DNA of 33,200 nt from an uncultured Spartobacteria bacterium (lineage in GTDB: Bacteria; Verrucomicrobiota; Verrucomicrobiia; Chthoniobacterales; UBA6821): NCBI GenBank assembly GCA_903831635.1, contig CAIKYN010000227.1:1-33200 (forward strand), given 5' to 3'. The notes under the pieces were generated by a model. The model was given only the letters and a program-made list of their open reading frames with translations, was not told the DNA's origin and ran no database searches. The translations under genes were made by a program, and so were the position numbers. Below are positions 22,395 to 30,861 of the stretch, one piece after another. Within the stretch, counting starts at the first letter, position 1, and each line of letters begins with the position of its first letter.

Positions 22395-25361
22395 TCAGGG
22401 AGTAGGACTCGGAGTCGGGGTGGGAGTTGCGAAAACGACTCCACCTGTAGGCAGGGACGGTGTGCTGCCGGGGAAGGCGTTGGTGTTGGTCGATCCACCA
22501 TAGGAATTCGTACCAGTGAAGGTTAGCGATCCGCTTCCTAGAGAGAGGGTATTGCTGGAAGTCGGGGTGGGGGTGGTATTCGAAATGAAGCTATTGGAAG
22601 AAACGGTCAGATTGCCGGAACCAATTGATCCCGAGCCAGTATAGCTATTGTAGGAACCACCATTAAACGTAATGCTTCCCCCTGAGCCACCCGAATCATA
22701 AGGCATGGTGGAGAAGGTGTTGGTGACTGAGGTGGCGGCATACCAAGCGGAATTGCCGGCCTGGGATGCGACCACCGTGTAGGTGGGGACATTGCTACTT
22801 GTGTAGGCGTTGACCACGATCGCGTTTGAGACGAGGGAGACATTGGCTTTCAATGGCGTGAGCGTATAGGTCACAGGGAGTCCCGAACTTGCCGTGGCGG
22901 ATAGACCATAGTGGTTCGTTCCTGCCATCAGGGGCGAGTTGATGGATGGGAAGGTGATGGTTTGGCTTCCCTTGTTTACCGTAAGATTGGTTGAGAGGGA
23001 GGCTGGGAGGTAGTTGGAATTGCCTGCGTTGGTGGCGGTCAGGGTAATGGATCCCACATTAGTAGGGATGACGGTATTATTGGAGAGTCCGCCGGCTCCC
23101 GATATGCGGAGGGTGTTGGTGAGTCCCGAACTGGAGGATGGGGTGGACACGGTGAAGGAGATCCCGTTAGAGAGTTTTGTCGGAATCCCCGTGAAGGGGG
23201 CGATCGATTGAGCAGCCTTGCTTACGACAAAGCTTTTCGTGATCTGGGGTGCTGCGAAGAAGTTGGAATTGCCAGATTGATCGGCTGCAAGGGTGACGGT
23301 ACCCACACCAGTCAGAGAAATCGAGTTGGAGGTCAGGATTGAGGCTGGTCCTGATTTGACGGAGAGTGCAACGGGAAGTTTCGAGGTGGACGTGGGAAGG
23401 ATGATTGTCTGCGGGTTGGTCGAGTAAGGACGATTGGTGATGGTTCCGAAGGGCGAGATGGTCTGGTTGGAACGAGTTGTGTAAATGTTCGTGATGGGAG
23501 TTGCAGCAAGGTAGTTGCTATTCCCAACTTGCGACGCCACGACAGAAACAGTTCCTGGGCCGGAGATTTTCAAAGAACCTCCGGTAAGAGTTGCCGGTCC
23601 ACCGACTAATGAGTAGGAGACAGGTAGACTCGAAGAGGATGTGGCGCTTAGAGAAACCGTCTGCCCAACAGAGAGATTTGTCGTGCTCTGGGGAAAGGTA
23701 ATACTCTGGGGAGACTTTGCCACAGTGAAGGTAGTGGTCACCTGGGGAGCGGAGGCGTAGAGTGCATTTCCCGCCTGATTGGCCGCTAAAGTCACTGGAC
23801 CTGCCCCAGTGATAGTGATGGTACCAATATTATTTCCTTGGCTGAAGGTAGCCGGTCCAGAGAGGACACTCACAGTGACAGGTAATTCCGAACTACTAGT
23901 AGGAATCTGGATTTGGAAAGGAGGGTTTTTATATGTTGGGGGAAAGATCGTTTGAAAGGAGGAGATGGTCTGGGGATAAGCCTTGATTACAAAGCTTGAT
24001 GTGACCGGTGTGGCAGGTGAGTAGTAATAGTTTACTAGAGCATTGGTTCCCGTACCGAATGTCGTCGCCTTCAGTGTAACGGTTCCTGTACCCGTAAGGG
24101 TGAATGCAGTTCCATTTTGGATGCCCGATGTCTGACTAGGGTTGGAACTAACCTTGATTGGGCCGGAAAGGATCTGCAGTAATACGGGAACATTCGCAGA
24201 AGAGGTGGGGAAGGATGGAATTGTAAAGGAGGTGCTGATGTTGGTTACAATATTGGTCACCCTATTGACGGTATTGGTAACAAGATTTGTAATATTGTTT
24301 GATAATGACTGCTGGCCGATCTGCGGGAATGAAATCTTCTGACTCCCAAGGGTCGACGGGATTACGTAGAATCCAGTGTTTCCTCCATCAAATACATTCG
24401 TTGTGACAACGCCACCGTTTGTGGAATAAGTGCGATATTGGGGGGAGTTACCATTGGTGTCGGTAACTGCCACAGTGATATAAATACCTGCCGTAGGATT
24501 GTTAGTGGGGTAGTGATTGAATGTTGCGACGAGATTTGTTGCGGAACCTATAGTTTGGATGTCGGCTGGGCAGGCATCGGAGTCGGAGCTAAAGGCAAAG
24601 TAAGGGAGAGTAGCTACTCTTGTGATTGTCACGAGATTGGTAAGATAGAGAGATGGCTGTCCATTAGTCACCCCCTGCAATGGGGTTTCGGTAAATGCAG
24701 AATTGTAGCTAGAAATATTGTAAGTCTGCAGGGCAGAGATCGGGTTGATCACATTGCTCATCCCCTTACCCAAAATCCGTCCAAAAACGGTAAATCCTCC
24801 ATTATTGTTTGAATTAAGCGTGGTGCTGTTATCAGAAACATTGATGAACCACTGGTCGGTGGCGCTGTTTGGATTTCCCCCAACCTTTGCCATCGCCACG
24901 GTTCCAACAGAGTTAGAAATGCCATATTCGTTGGTGACTGGAGAAAAAGTAGGAATCGATGACAGTGAAGGGTCGGCCGTAAATCCGCCTGTTTGAATGA
25001 CCGCCAAGCCATCGTTGGTAACGGAGGTTGATCGGTGGACAACCGTGTTTTCGTAGGCTCCATCGCGGACATAGGATAGGAAGTTGGCGACTGTTTTAGG
25101 CGCATTAGTTGGCAAGAGCTCCATCAGGAACCCACCATACTGAGTATCCGTAGATACCCAAACCAGGTTGGTATTGGCCAGAGGATCAACCCTGAAATAC
25201 TGATTGAGAGGAGTGGTCAGCTTGGAGCCTGAAGTAGGGGTGATGTAATATCCTTGAGAGAAATTTATTAGGAAGGAGCTGGCCGCGGATAAAAATCCTG
25301 CGTTTAGCAGAAAGAATACGCAGAATACTGATAACTTTAGTTGTCTTGGGGAGGAGCACAT
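22395..25361 (-). CDS. secreted cyclophilin-type prolyl isomerase with Ig-like repeat array
   Basis: A 988-residue exported protein. Residues 1-27 are a signal peptide. Residues about 65-210 are a cyclophilin domain: NAPKTVANFLSYV, then VVHR (Arg110) and IQTGGF (Gln123) at the active site, VGTVAMAK, SATDQWFINVSDN (Phe172) and GGFTVFGRI. The loop between Arg110 and Gln123 is longer than in E. coli PpiA. Residues about 351-378 form a Thr/Asn-rich linker (NNITNLVTNTVNRVTNIVTN). Residues about 341-885 hold about six repeats of 75-120 residues with a core like LPV-x-SGPA-x-GTVTLAA-x-GNSNY-x-AA, followed by Q-x-I-x-FP. They resemble MBG/Ig-like repeats of surface proteins. The last 100 residues are Gly/Ser/Thr-rich and end in TPTPTPSPTP. 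No sorting signal is recognised. The function is inferred to be an extracellular foldase or adhesin. Confidence 0.82.
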   Translation of the reverse strand: MCSSPRQLKLSVFCVFFLLNAGFLSAASSFLINFSQGYYITPTSGSKLTTPLNQYFRVDPLANTNLVWVSTDTQYGGFLMELLPTNAPKTVANFLSYVRDGAYENTVVHRSTSVTNDGLAVIQTGGFTADPSLSSIPTFSPVTNEYGISNSVGTVAMAKVGGNPNSATDQWFINVSDNSTTLNSNNNGGFTVFGRILGKGMSNVINPISALQTYNISSYNSAFTETPLQGVTNGQPSLYLTNLVTITRVATLPYFAFSSDSDACPADIQTIGSATNLVATFNHYPTNNPTAGIYITVAVTDTNGNSPQYRTYSTNGGVVTTNVFDGGNTGFYVIPSTLGSQKISFPQIGQQSLSNNITNLVTNTVNRVTNIVTNISTSFTIPSFPTSSANVPVLLQILSGPIKVSSNPSQTSGIQNGTAFTLTGTGTVTLKATTFGTGTNALVNYYYSPATPVTSSFVIKAYPQTISSFQTIFPPTYKNPPFQIQIPTSSSELPVTVSVLSGPATFSQGNNIGTITITGAGPVTLAANQAGNALYASAPQVTTTFTVAKSPQSITFPQSTTNLSVGQTVSLSATSSSSLPVSYSLVGGPATLTGGSLKISGPGTVSVVASQVGNSNYLAATPITNIYTTRSNQTISPFGTITNRPYSTNPQTIILPTSTSKLPVALSVKSGPASILTSNSISLTGVGTVTLAADQSGNSNFFAAPQITKSFVVSKAAQSIAPFTGIPTKLSNGISFTVSTPSSSSGLTNTLRISGAGGLSNNTVIPTNVGSITLTATNAGNSNYLPASLSTNLTVNKGSQTITFPSINSPLMAGTNHYGLSATASSGLPVTYTLTPLKANVSLVSNAIVVNAYTSSNVPTYTVVASQAGNSAWYAATSVTNTFSTMPYDSGGSGGSITFNGGSYNSYTGSGSIGSGNLTVSSNSFISNTTPTPTSSNTLSLGSGSLTFTGTNSYGGSTNTNAFPGSTPSLPTGGVVFATPTPTPSPTP

Positions 25362-25398
25362 AAAAGTAATTTCAAGTTCTACGAGATGTGTCCTCTTT

Positions 25399-26709
25399 TC
25401 AAGTAGAAGTTTGAGTTTTCACCCATTCCAGAGCTTCTTTTTGAGTAGCAAAAACTCCCTCTAGTTGCTTGGTCTGGACGGCTTGGAGGATTTCCGCGAA
25501 TTTCGGCCCCGGTTTCCATCCAAGAGCAATGAGGTCATTGCCGGTGATCAAAGGAGGGGGGATGAGTGGTTGATGGGAGAACTCCTCACGCTTCGCGATC
25601 AATAGGGCGTGGTTATCGAGCATGCCATGGCTGCCAAGGCAATCGACACGATGGAGTTCGAGTTCATCGTCGAAGGTGGGGCGTGCCATCATTCGCTTCA
25701 GAGTAGCAACACGCATATTCGGGACATCCTTGAAACTCATGTGAAGGCGCACGGCAGGCAGGACCGCATCGATCACTTCATTCGAAAAGCGAAGACGCTG
25801 CAGGATTCGCAGACTCATCTCGGCACTGACTCCCTCGTGACCATTAAACCGGATGCGTCCGGTCTCATCGACCATTCGCGTCGGAGGTTTGCCCAAGTCA
25901 TGGAAGAGCGCCGAGAGAACAAGGGGTAGCGATACCCTCTCTGGGAGCAGAGAGAGCATGAGGCGCGTGTGGACGAAGACATCACCCTCCGGATGGAACT
26001 CAGGCGGTTGATCGCACCCTTTGAGGTTTTCCATCTCAGGCAGAATCATCCGTAAAAGGCCGCTCTGATCAAGCAGATCGAATCCCCGCAGGCGATTCGG
26101 AGAGAGAAGAATCTTGCAGAATTCGTCCCTGATTCTCTCGGCGCTGACGGCATGGAGTTCAGGAGCCCATTCCAAGAGGGCGCTCCATGTTCCTGGATCA
26201 ATCGAGAATCCAAGTGTCGTCGCGAAACGGACAGCCCGGAGCAGGCGAAGCTTATCCTCGGCAAAGCGTTCCGAGGGATTACCAATGGCCTGGATCACGC
26301 TCTTCTTCAGATCATCGCGGCCTCCAACGAAATCGAGAATCTCATCCTTGATAGGATCATAAAAAAGTCCGTTGATGGTGAAATCCCGTCGACGGGCATC
26401 CCCTTCGGCATCCGTGTAATGAACGCTTTCTGGATGGCGGCCATCAAGATAAGCACCATCTCCGCGGAAGGTGGCAACCTGGATTTCCGAGCCCCCTTCC
26501 AGAACGATAATCACGCCGAACTGAGCGCCGACAGGCACTGTTCGAGGAAAGAGCGCTTCCACTTGTTCGGGGCGAGCACTGGTCGCCACATCATAATCGT
26601 GGGGCTCCAAGCCTAGGAGTGTGTCACGCACGCAGCCACCCGCATAAAGAGCCTCGAACCCCTTGGCACGCAGGCGCTCAACGATCGATCGTGCGGCGGC
26701 TTCACTCAT
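25399..26709 (-). CDS. tRNA nucleotidyltransferase / poly(A) polymerase family (CCA-adding type)
   Basis: A 436-residue class II nucleotidyltransferase with a metal-dependent HD domain. The catalytic segment is AGGCVRDTLLGLEPHDYDVATSA, with Asp38 and Asp40 as metal ligands. It is followed by QVATFRGDGAY, RRRDFTINGLFYDP and the tRNA/nucleotide part RFAEDKLRLLRAVRFATTLGF. The HD motif is FHDLGKPPT, in the middle third. The likely job is adding or repairing CCA ends of tRNAs, which fits the tRNA-Val here lacking an encoded CCA. Poly(A) polymerase or A-adding activity alone cannot be excluded. The gene lies 37 bases upstream of the cyclophilin on the opposite side of a spacer, same strand, and is separated from oppC by heptamer repeats. 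Confidence 0.88.
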   Translation of the reverse strand: MSEAAARSIVERLRAKGFEALYAGGCVRDTLLGLEPHDYDVATSARPEQVEALFPRTVPVGAQFGVIIVLEGGSEIQVATFRGDGAYLDGRHPESVHYTDAEGDARRRDFTINGLFYDPIKDEILDFVGGRDDLKKSVIQAIGNPSERFAEDKLRLLRAVRFATTLGFSIDPGTWSALLEWAPELHAVSAERIRDEFCKILLSPNRLRGFDLLDQSGLLRMILPEMENLKGCDQPPEFHPEGDVFVHTRLMLSLLPERVSLPLVLSALFHDLGKPPTRMVDETGRIRFNGHEGVSAEMSLRILQRLRFSNEVIDAVLPAVRLHMSFKDVPNMRVATLKRMMARPTFDDELELHRVDCLGSHGMLDNHALLIAKREEFSHQPLIPPPLITGNDLIALGWKPGPKFAEILQAVQTKQLEGVFATQKEALEWVKTQTST

Positions 26710-26743
26710 GTTTCTATCGTGACTTGTTCAGGTGGAAAGGCAA

Positions 26744-26771
26744 AATGAAGAATGAAAAATGAAAAATAATT
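26744..26771 (-). repeat. heptamer repeat block B1
   Basis: Four consecutive 7-mers, AATGAAG, AATGAAA, AATGAAA and AATAATT, lie between the cca start and the oppC stop. On the reverse strand these read as TTCAT-NN units followed by TGCCTTT, similar to block C at 28621. Confidence 0.7.
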
Positions 26772-26800
26772 CAAAGGAGACGGTCTGGATTCTTTCCTAA

Positions 26801-26836
26801 CAGTCTTCAGCCTTCAGTCTAACAACCTCCTTCTCA
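26801..26836 (-). repeat. heptamer repeat block B2, adjoining the oppC stop codon
   Basis: CAGTCTT, CAGCCTT and CAGTCTA are followed by a segment ending in the oppC stop codon (26836-26834). From the stop, 28 of 35 reverse-strand bases match the sequence after the GH1 stop at 4236. Confidence 0.75.
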
Positions 26837-27706
26837 GCCCCCCTTTTCTCCAATACTGCGGCGTAGGGCGTCGCCGAGGCTGTAGAGAGCCAGAAGCGTT
26901 GTCAGAAGGGCGATCGAGGGGAAGAGGATGAGCCACCAGGCTCCCTTGAGGGGATTGATGGCGGAGGCCCCCTCAGCTAGCAGCGAGCCCCAGCTTGACT
27001 GGGGAGCCTGAACTCCGAGCCCCAGGAAGCTCAGGAAGGCCTCATCAATGATGACGGAGGGAACTGCCAGGGTTAGGTAAACGAGGATGATTCCAGCAAG
27101 GTTAGGAAGCAGGTGGCGCCAGAGGATAGTCCAGTACCCTTCACCCAGGACCCGAGCAGCCGCAACATAGGAACGCTCCCTTAGGGTGAGGGTCTGTCCC
27201 CGCACGATCCGGGCCATCGTTAGCCACTCAATGATCCCAAGACTCACAATCAGGATCACGATGCGGGACGATCCGACAAGCCAATCCCATCCATGGCTAC
27301 TGGCTGCAAGTTGCAGGCGTTCATTGAAAGCATTGATAAAAATCAGGATAAAGATGAGACGAGGCACGGAGTAGAGAATGTCGACAAAGCGCATCATGGA
27401 GTTGTCAATGCCCCTACCTGAAGATCCCGCAATGAGTCCATAGGTGGTTCCGATTAGGAGGCTGATCGCTGCGCCGCAGATGCCGACCAGTAGAGAGATC
27501 CGGCCTCCCTCGAGGATCCGGAGAAGCAGGTCTCTTCCATTGAGATCAGTTCCGCAGAGATGAGCCAAGCTGGGAGGGGCATAGGTTTGGTCTCCAGGCA
27601 GGTCGTAGACATGGGGAAAAAAAAGGGGGCCAAGCAGGACGGTAAGGATCATTCCGGAGAGAATGATGGCCGGAAATCTGGCTCTCTTCGGGAGTTGGTA
27701 AATCAT
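26834..27706 (-). CDS. oppC: oligopeptide ABC transporter permease
   Basis: A 290-residue inner-membrane permease of the OppC/DppC family. The N-terminal cytoplasmic tail and first membrane helix (FPAIILSGMILTVLLGPLFF) are followed by the periplasmic segment HLCGTDLNGRDLLLRILEGG, typical of OppC. A core of about five further helices includes the ATPase-contact EAA loop (YVAAARVLGEGYWTILWRHL). The C-terminal family motif EAFLSFLGLGVQAPQSSWGS is intact. Its start overlaps the oppB stop by four bases. No ATPase or binding protein gene is adjacent. The oppA-like gene at 8879 may provide the binding protein. Confidence 0.92.
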   Translation of the reverse strand: MIYQLPKRARFPAIILSGMILTVLLGPLFFPHVYDLPGDQTYAPPSLAHLCGTDLNGRDLLLRILEGGRISLLVGICGAAISLLIGTTYGLIAGSSGRGIDNSMMRFVDILYSVPRLIFILIFINAFNERLQLAASSHGWDWLVGSSRIVILIVSLGIIEWLTMARIVRGQTLTLRERSYVAAARVLGEGYWTILWRHLLPNLAGIILVYLTLAVPSVIIDEAFLSFLGLGVQAPQSSWGSLLAEGASAINPLKGAWWLILFPSIALLTTLLALYSLGDALRRSIGEKGG

Positions 27707-28608
27707 GATTCCCGAATCCTCCGGTCAAGCAAGCGGTAGGAAAGATCCACCAGCAGGTTGAAGATCATCAAGAGTACGCAGTAGACGATGACCACTCCAC
27801 CGAGCAAGAAGCCGTCACGGTTAAGGATCGAATTGACAAAGAATCCTCCTGCTCCGGGAATGTGAAAGATCGTCTCCACAACAATGGACCCTGTGAGGAG
27901 GTTGGCCGCTAGGGGGGCAAGATAGGAAATTACCGGCAAGATCGCCACGCGGAGAGCGTGGCGGTAGACCACCGAGCGTTCGGAGAGGCCCTTTGCCCGA
28001 GCCGTGCGAACGAAATCCTCTGCTAGTGTCTCCCTCAGGCTGTCATGGAGCAGCCGTGCGATCACTGCTGCGTAGGGAATCGCCAGCGTCACGGATGGCA
28101 GAATGAGCTGAAGCGGGGTACCCCAGCCACCGACGGGAAGCCAAGCCAGCTTGATCGCAAAGATCAGGATGAGGAGAGGTCCTAGTACAAAGGAGGGGAG
28201 GGAAATTGCCAGCAGCGTCAGTGCAAGGGCTCCCGTTTCTGAAAATGTTCCCGGTCGCGCCGCCGCAAAGGCACCCAACCAGACGCCGATGGTGACGGCA
28301 ATCAGTAGTGCCGTGGCACCGAGAGTCAAGGTAACAGGGAGTGTCTGGGCAAGGATCTCGTTGACCGAGCGGTTGCGGTACTTCGTCGAAAGACGGAGAT
28401 CTCCATGGATCAGATCCTTGAGATAACCGCCATATTGAACCAGAAGCGGACCATCTAGCTTGTACTTTGCCAGAAGCTGCTTCTCGATGGCTTCCGGGAT
28501 CTTCCGCTCCGAATCAAAGGGCCCTCCCGGAGAAAGACGTATCAGAAAGAAAGTGATCGTCACTACGCAGAACAACACCACGGGGAGTGAAGCGAGGCGA
28601 CGAAGCAT
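27703..28608 (-). CDS. oppB: oligopeptide ABC transporter permease
   Basis: A 301-residue inner-membrane permease of the OppB/DppB family. It opens with the first helix LPVVLFCVVTITFFLIRLSPGGPF and the periplasmic QYGGYLKDLIHGDLRLSTKY, then the helix bundle. The EAA loop is FVRTARAKGLSERSVVYRHA, and the later segment VVETIFHIPGAGGFFVNSI is family-typical. Six helices are predicted. It is coupled to oppC by a four-base overlap, so the pair should form the channel heterodimer. A heptamer repeat block and the tpiA hairpin lie just upstream of its start. Confidence 0.92.
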   Translation of the reverse strand: MLRRLASLPVVLFCVVTITFFLIRLSPGGPFDSERKIPEAIEKQLLAKYKLDGPLLVQYGGYLKDLIHGDLRLSTKYRNRSVNEILAQTLPVTLTLGATALLIAVTIGVWLGAFAAARPGTFSETGALALTLLAISLPSFVLGPLLILIFAIKLAWLPVGGWGTPLQLILPSVTLAIPYAAVIARLLHDSLRETLAEDFVRTARAKGLSERSVVYRHALRVAILPVISYLAPLAANLLTGSIVVETIFHIPGAGGFFVNSILNRDGFLLGGVVIVYCVLLMIFNLLVDLSYRLLDRRIRES

Positions 28609-28620
28609 GATGCCGAAAGG

Positions 28621-28648
28621 ATGAAGGCAGAATGATGAATTATGAAGG
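28621..28648 (-). repeat. heptamer repeat block C
   Basis: ATGAAGG, CAGAATG, ATGAATT and ATGAAGG lie in the gap between oppB and tpiA. They are related to block B1 by the TTCAT-NN pattern on the reverse strand and sit 12 bases from the oppB start. Confidence 0.7.
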
Positions 28649-28649
28649 A

Positions 28650-28685
28650 AAAGCCGTTTGATGAATCAAATCACCAAACGGCTTT
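28650..28685 (-). terminator. probable terminator of the pgk-tpiA unit
   Basis: An 11-bp perfect stem (AAAGCCGTTTG with CAAACGGCTTT) around a 14-base loop lies 41 bases after the tpiA stop. On the reverse strand the second arm runs into a short TTTTCCTTC tract. The T-tract is weak, so termination may be partial. Confidence 0.65.
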
Positions 28686-28726
28686 AAGTCATCCAGCCCT
28701 GAGGCTTTGCGCGAAAAACTAACTAT

Positions 28727-29503
28727 TTATTCCGTAGGAACGGCCGCGGTCACAATCTCTGCAAAGCTGCGGGGGTCGAGGCTAGCACCCCCCACCAGGG
28801 CGCCGTCGATATCGGGCTGGGAGAGGAGTTCGCGGGCATTATCCGCGGTCACGCTTCCCCCGTAGAGAATGCGTGTCTTGTCGGCAATTTCAGCTCCTGC
28901 CGTAGTCTTTAGATAGTCGCGGATGAAGAGATGAGCCTCCTGAGCCTGAGCAGGAGTGGCAGTGAGTCCCGTGCCAATTGCCCAGACGGGCTCGTAAGCG
29001 ATCACAACCTCCTCAAGCTGTTCCGTGGTCAGTGCTTTCAGCGCCCCTTGAAGCTGAGCTTCAAGTATAGCTTTTTCCTGACCAGCCTGTCGCTCCTCAA
29101 GTGTCTCACCAATACAGAGGATGGGTCGAAGCTCGGAATTAAGAGCGGTTACGACCTTTCGGTGCACGAGCTCATCGGTCTCTCCGAAGAGGCGGCGGCG
29201 TTCGCTATGACCTACCAGTACGAAGCGTACGAAGAGATCGCGCAGCATCGCCGCGGAGATCTCGCCGGTGTAGGCCCCCTTGGCCTCCGGGGACATGTTC
29301 TGCGCGCCCAGTCGGATCTTCTGGGAGCCCCCCAAGATCTCCGAGGCCTTGGCGAGGGCCGTGAAGGGGGGGATGATGGCGATATCGACATTGTTGACCT
29401 TTTCAGTCTCTTGACGAAAGACCTCCAGATAGGGAGCGACCTCCGAGGCGGTCATGTTCATCTTCCAGTTACCTGCAACGAATTTCTTGCGTGGGAGTGC
29501 CAT
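28727..29503 (-). CDS. tpiA: triosephosphate isomerase
   Basis: A 258-residue triosephosphate isomerase, interconverting dihydroxyacetone phosphate and glyceraldehyde 3-phosphate. Catalytic residues are all present: Lys14 in GNWKMN, His99 in GHSERRRLFGE, Glu171 in AYEPVWAIGTG, and the phosphate-binding YGGSVTADN. Length is normal. It follows pgk by 14 bases on the same strand and is the last gene before a hairpin terminator. The start has no Shine-Dalgarno. Confidence 0.97.
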   Translation of the reverse strand: MALPRKKFVAGNWKMNMTASEVAPYLEVFRQETEKVNNVDIAIIPPFTALAKASEILGGSQKIRLGAQNMSPEAKGAYTGEISAAMLRDLFVRFVLVGHSERRRLFGETDELVHRKVVTALNSELRPILCIGETLEERQAGQEKAILEAQLQGALKALTTEQLEEVVIAYEPVWAIGTGLTATPAQAQEAHLFIRDYLKTTAGAEIADKTRILYGGSVTADNARELLSQPDIDGALVGGASLDPRSFAEIVTAAVPTE

Positions 29504-29517
29504 AGTAATTCGTGAGA

Positions 29518-30765
29518 TTAGGCCTTCTCGTCGAGTGAGGCAACTCCGGGAAGAGTCTTCCCTTCGAGGAGCTCCAGGGATGCACCGCCACCCGTGGAGG
29601 CATGGGTGACCTTGTCGATGACGCCGAATTTCTTGGCGGCTGTCGCCGTGTCACCTCCACCGACGATGGTGATGGCCCCTGCAGCTGTGGCAGCAGCGAC
29701 GGCCTCAGCCATGGACTTGGTTCCCTCGGCGAAGATGTCGAACTCGAAGACGCCGCAGGGGCCGTTCCAGACGATGGTCTTCGCGGAGGCGATGACCTTG
29801 GCAAAAAGCTCGCGGGTCTTTGGACCGCAATCGAATCCCTCCCAGCCATCAGAGATTCCGCTCTCAACGGTGGCCGTGCCGGTGTTGGCTGTTGGGGAGA
29901 AGGCATCTCCAGTGATGAAGTCAACGGGGAGGTGGATACGGACACCCTTCTCCTTCGCCTTGGCAATGAGTTCTGCCACGATCTCGGCACCGGCCGGATC
30001 ATAGAGGCTGTTACCGATCTGCATGCCATTGAGGACTTTCAGGAAGGTGTAGGCCATCCCTCCGCCGATGATGATGTCGTCAGCCTTCTCAACGAGGTTT
30101 CGGATAAGGGGGATCTTGTCGGCGATCTTGGCGCCGCCGAGGATCGCAAGCAGGGGGCGCTGAGGATTCTCAAGGACGGCTGCGAATGCGGCCAGTTCCT
30201 TCTCGACCAGGAAGCCGGCCACCTTGTCAGGAAGATCAACTCCAGTGACGCTGGAGTGTGCGCGGTGGGAGGTCCCGAACGCGTCGTTCACATAGACGTC
30301 AGCCAGTTTGCTAAGGCTGGCGCGGAAGGTGGCGACCTTGGCCGGATCAGCTTTTACGCTATTCCCCTCTGCATTCTTCGCCTTGCCCTCCTCCTCAATG
30401 TGGAAGCGGACGTTCTCGAGCAGGATGACTTCACCTGGTTTGAGTGCAGCGCACGCGGCCTCGACCTCGGATCCGACGCAATCGTTCAGGAAAGTCACGG
30501 GACGACAAAGGAGCTCCTGGAGCTTTTCGGCAACAGGCTTGAGGGTGTACTTGGCGACACGCTCACCATTCGGGCGTCCGAGATGGCTGGCAAGAACGAC
30601 GGAGGCTCCCTGATCCAGAGCATGCTGGATGGTGGGCAATGCCGCGGTGATGCGCTGCGTATTGGTGATTTCGCCGGTCTGCTTGTCCTGAGGGACATTG
30701 AAGTCGACGCGGATGAAGACGCGTTTGCCGGCGAGGGAGAGGTCCTTGATTGTTTTTTTAGCCAT
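29518..30765 (-). CDS. pgk: phosphoglycerate kinase
   Basis: A 415-residue phosphoglycerate kinase, forming ATP from 1,3-bisphosphoglycerate. It opens with KRVFIRVDFNVPQDKQTGEI, then the substrate-binding LASHLGRPNGE, NDAFGTSHRAHSS and VVLNGP-type segment KTIVWNGPCGVFEF. The nucleotide-binding end is GGGDTATAAKKFG. Length is normal. It is cotranscribed with tpiA. A strong terminator separates it from gap upstream, so this pair likely has its own promoter in the 96-base gap, although I could not identify one. A 397-codon open frame on the other strand is a shadow of this gene. Confidence 0.97.
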   Translation of the reverse strand: MAKKTIKDLSLAGKRVFIRVDFNVPQDKQTGEITNTQRITAALPTIQHALDQGASVVLASHLGRPNGERVAKYTLKPVAEKLQELLCRPVTFLNDCVGSEVEAACAALKPGEVILLENVRFHIEEEGKAKNAEGNSVKADPAKVATFRASLSKLADVYVNDAFGTSHRAHSSVTGVDLPDKVAGFLVEKELAAFAAVLENPQRPLLAILGGAKIADKIPLIRNLVEKADDIIIGGGMAYTFLKVLNGMQIGNSLYDPAGAEIVAELIAKAKEKGVRIHLPVDFITGDAFSPTANTGTATVESGISDGWEGFDCGPKTRELFAKVIASAKTIVWNGPCGVFEFDIFAEGTKSMAEAVAAATAAGAITIVGGGDTATAAKKFGVIDKVTHASTGGGASLELLEGKTLPGVASLDEKA

Positions 30766-30794
30766 GGTGATTGGGAAGTTGGAATGTGTTGGTG

Positions 30795-30844
30795 AAAAGA
30801 AAGAGGGCAGGAAAGTCAGGAATGCACCTGCTTTACCTGCCCTC
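30795..30844 (-). terminator. strong intrinsic terminator after gap
   Basis: A 17-bp stem with one bulge on each arm: GAGGGCAGG-AAAG-CAGG pairs with CCTG-CTTT-CCTGCCCTC around the 6-base loop AATGCA. On the reverse strand it is followed by TTTCTTTTC. It lies 18 bases after the gap stop and is the best terminator in the window. Confidence 0.85.
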
Positions 30845-30861
30845 GAGAGTGATCTTAGTTT

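Noticed and set aside
22323..22526. Small 67-codon open frame after the tRNA
   Set aside because: It runs into the end of the repeat-protein gene on the other strand, is Arg/Gly-rich, and has no supporting signal.
29602..30795. 397-codon open frame opposite pgk
   Set aside because: It lies antisense across the whole of pgk. The protein is compositionally odd (Gly/Asp/Val-rich) and matches no family, while pgk itself is unmistakable.
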